The notes beneath the pieces were generated by a model. That model did not search any database, was not told the origin of the DNA, and was given only the letters and a program-made list of their open reading frames with translations. Positions 43,516 through 48,660 of a stretch of DNA of 48,660 nucleotides are shown here, piece after piece; position 1 is the stretch's first letter; each line of letters begins with the position of its first letter. Source of the stretch: Planctomycetales bacterium (GTDB lineage Bacteria; Planctomycetota; Planctomycetia; Pirellulales; S012-138); NCBI GenBank assembly GCA_015488215.1, contig WFOE01000236.1, positions 1 to 48,660 on the forward strand. Direction: 5' to 3'. The position numbers were made by a program, and so were the translations under genes.

Positions 43516-44127
43516 TCAGTCCGGCATGCGGGCAAAGCGGTCCAGCATGGCCAGACCCACCTGCTGGCTCTTTTCCGGGTGAAACTGCGTGGCCTGTAAT
43601 CGCCCCCGGGCAATCATCGACACGAACGGCCCGCCGTAGTCGGTTACGGTGGCCACCACCTGTTCGTCTTCCGGCTGCACATAGTAGGAGTGGACGAAAT
43701 AGACGAACGTGCCCGGGGCCACCCCTTCCAGCATCGGCGCCGGGCGGCGAATCTCCAGTTGGTTCCAGCCCATGTGAGGCACCTTGTACTGCGGCGGCAA
43801 CTCGAACCGCACGACCCGGCCCGGAATCACGCCCAGGCCCTGGTGCTCTCCGTCCTCGTAGCTGGTCTGGAACAACAACTGAAGCCCCAGGCAAATCCCC
43901 AGGAAAGGTTTTTCCCGTTCGATGGCCTCCAGCAGCGGTTCCACCAGTCCGGCGGCGCGCAGGTTGTGCATCGCATCGGCAAACGCGCCCACACCCGGCA
44001 GCACCACTTTGCTCGCCTGGGCCACCTGGTGAGGGTCGCTTGTGATTTGGGCCGGGTGGCCCAGCCGGGCGAACGCCTTTTGCACGCTGCGTAGGTTGCC
44101 CATTCCGTAATCGACAATGGCGATCAT
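43516..44127 (-). CDS. hisH: imidazole glycerol phosphate synthase glutaminase subunit
   Basis: Class I glutamine amidotransferase providing ammonia to HisF in histidine synthesis, 203 residues. The oxyanion and nucleophile region is GVGAFADAM (about 45-53) and [13 protein letters not shown] with Cys79; the catalytic dyad is QFHPEKSQ with His183 and Glu185; FVHSYYV is characteristic for HisH. The ATG at 44127 gives the normal N-terminus ([15 protein letters not shown]). The partner hisF is not in the window; the HisA-like gene near 25 kb is not adjacent. Upstream lies a long repeat-bearing region. Confidence 0.95.
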   Translation of the reverse strand: MIAIVDYGMGNLRSVQKAFARLGHPAQITSDPHQVAQASKVVLPGVGAFADAMHNLRAAGLVEPLLEAIEREKPFLGICLGLQLLFQTSYEDGEHQGLGVIPGRVVRFELPPQYKVPHMGWNQLEIRRPAPMLEGVAPGTFVYFVHSYYVQPEDEQVVATVTDYGGPFVSMIARGRLQATQFHPEKSQQVGLAMLDRFARMPD

Positions 44128-44696
44128 TGCAGAAGGTGCTTTTCTGTCAGGAAGACACAGCAGGCCAGTCCAGGATATTCGTATTCTTGTCTGCCCGGGG
44201 CAGAAGCGGGAGGGGGCCGAAAAAGTTTCAACAGGTACCATGTTTTGGAACCGACGCGATGGCACAGTTTCCTGCCCCTTCCGCCGACTATGGTGGGCGT
44301 GGAGGCTTGGGGGCGTGGGGAGATGAGGTGGGTGGTTCCGCACCGGGCGGAAAAACAAACGCAACCGTAGATTCTCGGCAACGGCAACGGCGAGCCGCCG
44401 ACTTGAGTCGGCGGAGCAACAGCGAGCCGGGAGCGTAAGCTTCCGGAGGACGGCACGACTGTCCGCCACTGGGAGCTTCCGCTCCAGTACAAGAATTCGC
44501 GTTTATTCACACAATCGGACCTCCCCGGACTAAAGTCCGACGCTTGCGGAAGCGCCGAGTCGCGTCGTCTGCTGATTTGCTCGAAAACGATTGGCCGGGC
44601 AGGCGTCTCAGCTCAGCTCCCCCAAGCAAGAATCTCCGGCAACAATCGGCAACAAAAAGCTGGCCCCCGACGCCGCCCAGGCGATACACTGCCAGC
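44128..44696. other. gene-free region between divergent hisH and the signal peptidase gene
   Basis: About 570 bases without a supported gene. The left 210 bases contain nothing I can name; the rest is a family A repeat cluster. The hisH promoter should be here on the minus strand, but none is clear. Confidence 0.5.
44340..44600 (-). repeat. dispersed repeat family A, minus-strand cluster
   Basis: Contains the reverse marker GGAGCTTCCGCTCC (44472-44485), hairpin CCGCCGACTTGAGTCGGCGG (44395-44414), AAGAATTCGCGTTTATTC (about 44491-44508) and GGACTAAAGTCC (44528-44539). Read on the minus strand, the marker is followed by CAGTGGCGGACAGTCGTGCC, matching the modules at 6.3 kb. An A-rich GGAAAAACAAACGCAACC (from 44349) and TTTGCTCGAAAACGATTGGC (from 44576) have relatives in the 48-kb cluster. 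Confidence 0.75.
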
Positions 44697-46001
44697 ATGA
44701 TGGCCAAAGTGCTGCGCTTTTCCAGCGAGATGATGTTGCTGGGGATTCTGGGGCTGCTGCTGGTGCGCGGGCTGGTGTTCTCCTGGCACCGCGTAGAGGG
44801 GCCTTCGATGCTGCCCCATTACTGGGGCGGCGGACTCCAGCGCCGTTGCCCGGAATGCGGCTGGCTCATCCGCATAGCCTATCCCACGGGAAGACAAAAG
44901 CCGTTTTGGGCCCAGTGCCCCCTGTGTTCCCTGGCCCCGGTAGCGTTCGACCGGGCCCGGTTCACCCGGGGCGAGCTGCTTCTGCTGCCGCGGCTGGGCC
45001 ACCCCGGGGGCAAGTTGCGGCTCTGGCAACCGGTCCTCCTGCGCCATCCCCGGCAAGGGGCGCGCGTGCTGCTAAAGCGCATTGCCGGACTCCCGGGCCA
45101 GCAGGTGGGCCTGCTCCGGGGCAATCTGGTCATCGACGGGCAAGTGGCCCCTAAACCCGCCCGGCTGTGGAGAAAACTGCTCGTGCTGGTGCACGACAGC
45201 CGCTACCAGCACAACGCCCCCTGGGCCAGCGGGTGGAAGACCGACTCCCCGTGCTGGCGCCTGACTCCCCAGGCATTTCACTTCCAAGTGCCGCAGCGTC
45301 CCGGTGGCCGCGTTTCCGGTTCGCCCCCGGACAGCAACATCCACTGGATCGGCTACCAGCGCCGAAGCGGCCCCTTGCCGCACCGCAGTTCCGGGCAACC
45401 TGTGCCGCTTGTCGATACGCTGGGCGAAAACCAGGCGCTGCCCCGACGCCGCGAATCGATCCATCTGGTTAGCGAACTCTGGCTGGAGTGCCAGCTTCGC
45501 TGGAGTAGCCCGGGCACGCTGTTGCTCGAACTCGAAGTTCCCGCCGGAAAGCTCCAGTTGCAACTCAAGGCCCAGGAACAGAAGGCCATCCTCCGGCTGA
45601 ACGGGCAACGGCTGGATGCCTTCCCTGCGCCGGAACCGGACGGGCGGCTTTGGCATCTGGGGCTGGCCTGGCTGGACGGGCATCTCTGGTGCCAAGTAAA
45701 CGACCGCCTGTGGAAACACCCCCTGGAAGCCAAGCCCCCGGACGCCCAAGCTCCCCGGCCCGTGGCGGCCCGGATTGGAGCCGCTTCTGGCGCCGGCCAG
45801 CTTTTGCGGGTGCGGCTTTGGCGCGACGTGTACTATCTGGCTCCCGACGGACAAGCCCGGTACGATTTCGGCCGGGTGCCCCCTGGCCACGTGCTGGTGC
45901 TGGGGGACAATAGCTTCCAGAGCGAAGACAGCCGCACGTGGCCTTCGCCCTGGGTCCCGATGGAGCTGGTCCTGGGCGTGCCGTTGCGGCTTGGGCCCTA
46001 G
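44697..46001 (+). CDS. lepB: signal peptidase I with two cysteine pairs and a large beta-rich insertion
   Basis: A 434-residue membrane-bound serine/lysine protease removing Sec signal peptides, much longer than usual. It has one N-terminal membrane segment (EMMLLGILGLLLVRGLVFSW), the box B catalytic serine GPSMLPHYW (Ser37), the box D lysine RVLLKRIAGLPGQQVG (Lys127) and the box E GDNSFQSEDSR near 403. Between boxes B and D are two cysteine pairs (CPECG at 51-54, CPLC at 74-77), zinc-ribbon-like. Between D and E lie about 240 residues, including a jelly-roll-like beta domain (SELWLECQLRWSSPGTLLLELEVPAGK to RVRLWRDVYYLAPDG). The start is ATGATG 44697/44700. moeA follows closely. Confidence 0.85.
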   Translation: MMAKVLRFSSEMMLLGILGLLLVRGLVFSWHRVEGPSMLPHYWGGGLQRRCPECGWLIRIAYPTGRQKPFWAQCPLCSLAPVAFDRARFTRGELLLLPRLGHPGGKLRLWQPVLLRHPRQGARVLLKRIAGLPGQQVGLLRGNLVIDGQVAPKPARLWRKLLVLVHDSRYQHNAPWASGWKTDSPCWRLTPQAFHFQVPQRPGGRVSGSPPDSNIHWIGYQRRSGPLPHRSSGQPVPLVDTLGENQALPRRRESIHLVSELWLECQLRWSSPGTLLLELEVPAGKLQLQLKAQEQKAILRLNGQRLDAFPAPEPDGRLWHLGLAWLDGHLWCQVNDRLWKHPLEAKPPDAQAPRPVAARIGAASGAGQLLRVRLWRDVYYLAPDGQARYDFGRVPPGHVLVLGDNSFQSEDSRTWPSPWVPMELVLGVPLRLGP

Positions 46002-46028
46002 GGTTTCCCACCAGGTTCGGATGAGTCG

Positions 46029-47300
46029 ATGAACGCTTCCGGTGATCGTGCGCCTGCGGATGTGCGTATGCGAGGGTTTGCTCGCCGCCACACGGTCGAG
46101 CAGGCATGGCAGTGGATCGACCAGCACACCCAGCCGTTACCCTCGGTTACCGTGCCGCTGGCCGAAGCCGCCGGCCGGGTGCTGGCCCAACAGGTGGTCA
46201 GCCCACTGGATGTCCCTTCGTTCCCCCGGGCGATGATGGACGGTTACGCCTTACGGGGCGAGGAAACTCAAGGGGCCAGCCCTTACAACCCGTTGGAGTT
46301 TTCCGTGGTAGGCCAGTCGTTGCCCGGGCGACCCTGGCCAGGAAACGTGGGACCGGGCCAGTGTGTGCGAATCATGACCGGGGCTCCCATGCCGGCCGGA
46401 GCCGACGCCGTGCTGCCGGTGGAACAGACCCAGTGCCAGGGCCAGGTGATGCTGGCCCACGGCGAAGTGCCGCCGCAGAAGAACGTGGGCCAGGTGGCCG
46501 AAGACATCGCCCAGGGGCAGACGCTGTTCGAACCCCCGCGACGACTGCGGCCGCAAGACCTGGGCGTGCTCAGTTCGTTGGGCCTGGCGTTTTTGGAAGT
46601 GGTGCGGCGCCCCCGGGTGAAAATCCTCATCACCGGCAACGAGCTGGTCCCCCCGGGCCAGCCCAAGGGCCCATACGCCATCTACGATGCCAACGGGCCC
46701 ATGCTTCAGGCGCTGGTCCAACGCGACGGGGCCGAACTCACCGGCCGCCACATGGTGGCCGACGAAGAAGCGAAGCTCCGCGAACACTTGCAAGACCCGC
46801 AAGCCGACGTGGTGCTCATCTCCGGCGGTTCCAGCGTGGGTCAGGAAGACCTGGCCCCGCAACTGGTGGCCCAACTGGGCCAGTTGGCCATCCACGGCCT
46901 GGCGATGCGGCCCAGCAGTCCAGCCGGAATGGGACAAATCGGCTCGGCGCTGGTGTTTCTCCTGCCGGGCAATCCGGTTTCGTGCCTCTGCGCCTACGAC
47001 TTCTTTGCCGGCCGGGCGATTCGCCGCCTAGGCGGTCTGCCGGCCCAGTGGCCCTACCCGCAGGTACGTTTGCCTCTGGCCCGCAAGCTGGTTTCCCAGG
47101 TGGGCCGGACCGACTACGCCCGCGTGGTGCTGCAACCCGACGGAACGGTCAGCCCTCTGGCCGTAAGCGGGGCTTCGATTCTCTCTTCGACCACCCGGGC
47201 CGACGGGTTCGTAATCGTTCCTGAAGACAGCGAAGGCTACCCGGAAGGAACCCCGGTCGATGTGTTCTTTTACGACGCTTCCGTATCTCCTGGTCCGTAG
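46029..47300 (+). CDS. moeA: molybdopterin molybdenumtransferase
   Basis: Inserts molybdate into adenylylated molybdopterin, completing the molybdenum cofactor. The 423 residues show the N-terminal AMMDGYAL (about 70-77), IMTGAPMPAGADAVLPVEQT, the MoaB/Mog-like domain with VKILITGNELVPPG, YDANGPML and ISGGSSVGQED (normally SGGVSVG, one substitution), LPGNPVSCL, and the C-terminal beta barrel ending GTPVDVFFYDA. Length and domain order are typical. It begins 27 bases after the signal peptidase gene and is probably co-transcribed. A molybdenum or tungsten enzyme in this cell would be consistent with the retained FhcB ligand cysteine. Confidence 0.93.
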   Translation: MNASGDRAPADVRMRGFARRHTVEQAWQWIDQHTQPLPSVTVPLAEAAGRVLAQQVVSPLDVPSFPRAMMDGYALRGEETQGASPYNPLEFSVVGQSLPGRPWPGNVGPGQCVRIMTGAPMPAGADAVLPVEQTQCQGQVMLAHGEVPPQKNVGQVAEDIAQGQTLFEPPRRLRPQDLGVLSSLGLAFLEVVRRPRVKILITGNELVPPGQPKGPYAIYDANGPMLQALVQRDGAELTGRHMVADEEAKLREHLQDPQADVVLISGGSSVGQEDLAPQLVAQLGQLAIHGLAMRPSSPAGMGQIGSALVFLLPGNPVSCLCAYDFFAGRAIRRLGGLPAQWPYPQVRLPLARKLVSQVGRTDYARVVLQPDGTVSPLAVSGASILSSTTRADGFVIVPEDSEGYPEGTPVDVFFYDASVSPGP

Positions 47301-47485
47301 CCCCGGTAAGGTTCCAACCAGAATCTTCAAACGCGCCGAAGGCCCAGCAACTTGCGACGAGAAAACTCCCTTTCGGTGTGCAACGCCACCAAGAGTCCTT
47401 GAACGCTTCGATTGCGCATTTCGACGAGCCTCGGGGTTCAGGCTGGGAATAACCGACATTTCGGCTTCTTCTTATCCTGGAGCAA

Positions 47486-47529
47486 CGCCACCCGCGTTTG
47501 CTCAAAGAGCAATTGCTACCCACTAAAAG
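47486..47529. repeat. left arm of an imperfect inverted repeat flanking the AT-rich orphan gene
   Basis: CGCCACCCGCGTTTGCTC and the following AGCAATTGCT (itself palindromic, 47508-47517) align, about two thirds identical by eye, with the reverse complement of 48081-48125. Confidence 0.6.
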
Positions 47530-47540
47530 TGCCAAGCCCA

Positions 47541-48077
47541 ATGGGACGACAAATCAACTTCTACATGACGCATAAAGATGAGCTTGATTTTATTGAGTTC
47601 GCAAAATCAGATCGTGACATCTGTATATTCGCTGACCGAGCAACCACACCAGACCCGAAATGTCTCGGAGAACTCCCGCGGGAGGACATTCCCGGCTGGT
47701 TCGTTGTCTGGCTATGGGATCAAAGCAATAGCCCGCGGCCCATTTGGAAGTTCATTGAAGAACAGGAGCATTATGTAGTTGATCCCTTCGAATCTGAAAT
47801 TATAGAGTTCTGGCGAAGCACTTTTTATCGAGGGCACCTCGTCCGCGGAAGGATATGGGCAGAGATGTCTTTCGTGGACCCGAAGGACCCTTCCAAAGTT
47901 GTATCCAAGAAAGAGAGTTTCCGACGATGGTTCAATCGTCTTGCCAATTGGATAAGACGTAATTCGGTGCGGGATGCTGCAGGAGACTACTTGCTTCCTG
48001 GCGCTGCCGAGTTCGTTAAGAAGGGAGGGAAAACAGTGCAGGCGATCCTTGGGAACGGAAGCTTTCTTCCAGGTTGA
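47541..48077 (+). CDS. orphan hypothetical protein of atypical base composition
   Basis: A 178-residue protein beginning MGRQINFYMTHKDELDFIEF, with many aromatic and acidic residues (GWFVVWLWDQSNSPRPIWKFIEEQEHYVVDPFESEIIEFWRSTFYRGHLVRGRIW). No signal peptide or membrane segment; likely cytoplasmic. I know of no named family, though this kind of N-terminus is reminiscent of small proteins found scattered in bacterial accessory regions. Codon use is much more AT-rich at third positions than in its neighbours (for example GAT GAG CTT GAT TTT ATT), a sign of recent acquisition. The ATG at 47541 is preceded by CCAAGCCCA, without a strong ribosome site. Confidence 0.75.
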   Translation: MGRQINFYMTHKDELDFIEFAKSDRDICIFADRATTPDPKCLGELPREDIPGWFVVWLWDQSNSPRPIWKFIEEQEHYVVDPFESEIIEFWRSTFYRGHLVRGRIWAEMSFVDPKDPSKVVSKKESFRRWFNRLANWIRRNSVRDAAGDYLLPGAAEFVKKGGKTVQAILGNGSFLPG

Positions 48078-48080
48078 CGT

Positions 48081-48260
48081 GTTGCTAAGTGGCCAACAAT
48101 TTGCTTTAGAGCAGACTCGGCGGCGAGTCGCCGACTTCAGTCGGCGGAGCATGACACGGCCGTCGGTGGCTGGCTGCTTCCGCATCAATGCAAGAATAAG
48201 CGTTTATACTCGCACTCGCCGAGACTCGACCTTTAGCTCGGAGGGAAAAACAACCGCAAA
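48081..48260 (-). repeat. dispersed repeat family A with right arm of the inverted repeat
   Basis: Starts with the inverted-repeat arm (48081-48125), then the hairpin CGCCGACTTCAGTCGGCG (48129-48146), the reverse marker GCTTCCGCATC (about 48173-48183), an AT-rich hairpin (TGCAAGAATAAGCG, then a near-complementary TTATACTCGCA) and GGAAAAACAACCGC. The module order resembles that of the 44-kb cluster. Confidence 0.7.
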
Positions 48261-48307
48261 CGCTCTTCCTTCGGACACTTGCACAACCTTCTCCTAGGGC
48301 CGGTACC

Positions 48308-48660
48308 GTGTTGGCGATCGCCGTGGCCCAATACGGTGCCTCGAACATCACCGAAGGAATCACCACGATGATCCATCGGGGGGGCGGGATCAATCCTGGC
48401 CAGTGGGCGACCGAACAGGTCGTTACGACCGTAGCCGGCGAAGAGCACCGCTGGCTGGGCACGCTCCTTTACCGCGGCGGCGAGCTGGCCGTCGATCTCA
48501 AAGCCGCCCATCACCTGGCCACCCACCCGAGAGCAATTGGCGAGGTTGCCAGAACCGCGGATCGGGCGCATGATGTAGCCCATACCGCCGATAACGCGGC
48601 CGACGCCGCAGTCCCTATCAAACCCTCTCGTTCCCACCATGTTCTAGACCCGGCCTCCGA
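48308..48660 (+). CDS. partial open reading frame at right edge, possible displaced RHS/polymorphic-toxin fragment
   Basis: 117 codons from GTG 48308 stay open to the window edge and use host-like, GC-rich codons, unlike the opposite-strand frame. The sequence is LAIAVAQYGASNITEGITTM, then HRWLGTLLYRGGELAVDLKAAHHLATHPRAIGEVARTADRAHDVAHTADNAADAAVP. The alanine-rich helical run resembles the region ahead of the toxin tip in large RHS-type proteins; this is inference from style, not a family match. GTG 48308 has AGGG about 8 bases upstream, but it could be a truncated piece of a longer gene. The end lies outside the window. Confidence 0.45.
   Translation, partial: MLAIAVAQYGASNITEGITTMIHRGGGINPGQWATEQVVTTVAGEEHRWLGTLLYRGGELAVDLKAAHHLATHPRAIGEVARTADRAHDVAHTADNAADAAVPIKPSRSHHVLDPAS

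Noticed and set aside
48233-48640. Minus-strand reading frame of 135 codons at the right edge
   Set aside because: The plus-strand frame over the same bases has codon choice like the neighbouring genes, and the minus-strand protein is glycine/arginine-rich without features.

Overview
The window looks like a chromosomal segment of a planctomycete (Planctomycetota, probably Pirellulales-like). The evidence is a BBP7-type outer-membrane beta-barrel, a CRTAC1/UnbV FG-GAP protein, an archaeal-type C1-transfer gene (formylmethanofuran dehydrogenase subunit B), a membrane-anchored squalene-cyclase-repeat protein, many secreted proteins without recognisable family, and high-GC coding with frequent GTG starts. 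This is inference from gene content; no rRNA or other phylogenetic marker was compared.

Layout, left to right. (1) 1-6.1 kb: a Tat-exported Gfo/Idh/MocA oxidoreductase cut by the left edge, then a rightward run of flavin reductase, an AAA ATPase/DUF4276 pair and the two flavoprotein subunits GlcD and GlcE. (2) 6.1-6.6 kb: a cluster of about 95-bp dispersed repeats. (3) 6.6-12.8 kb, leftward: hisS, a YkgJ-type cysteine-cluster protein, a secreted protein, a CRTAC1 protein and a BBP7 porin-like protein. (4) 12.8-19.4 kb: a gene-free stretch, then a dnaG-rpoD macromolecular-synthesis pair with clear promoters and a terminator, a CdsZ-like coiled-coil zinc-ribbon protein and an FtsQ-like membrane protein. 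(5) 19.5-25.7 kb: a small secreted protein, a BASS transporter, fhcB, the squalene-cyclase-repeat protein and a HisA-like TIM barrel. (6) 25.7-36.3 kb: envelope/exported proteins (thioredoxin-like plus CAP, a large secreted unknown, a Ycf48 propeller fusion), a dTDP-glucose 4,6-dehydratase, a Ser/Thr kinase, coaX and a tandem universal stress protein. (7) 36.6-47.3 kb: an HNH protein, an atypical Nramp-like transporter, a phospholipase C-fold protein with NPCBM, xylA, a TPR protein, hisH, an enlarged signal peptidase I and moeA. (8) 47.5 kb to the end: a visibly AT-richer orphan gene between imperfect inverted repeats, a dispersed-repeat cluster and an open reading frame running off the right edge.

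Two dispersed-repeat families recur: a modular hairpin family (near 6.3, 44.4 and 48.1 kb) and a roughly 67-bp element, with inverted ends in two of its three copies (20.2, 21.5 and 38.7 kb). The most unusual items are the ATPase/DUF4276 pair, the right-edge accessory island, the signal peptidase with cysteine pairs and a large insertion, and the Ycf48 multidomain fusion. No tRNA, rRNA, CRISPR array or transposase gene was seen. All homology statements come from reading motifs; no database search was run.
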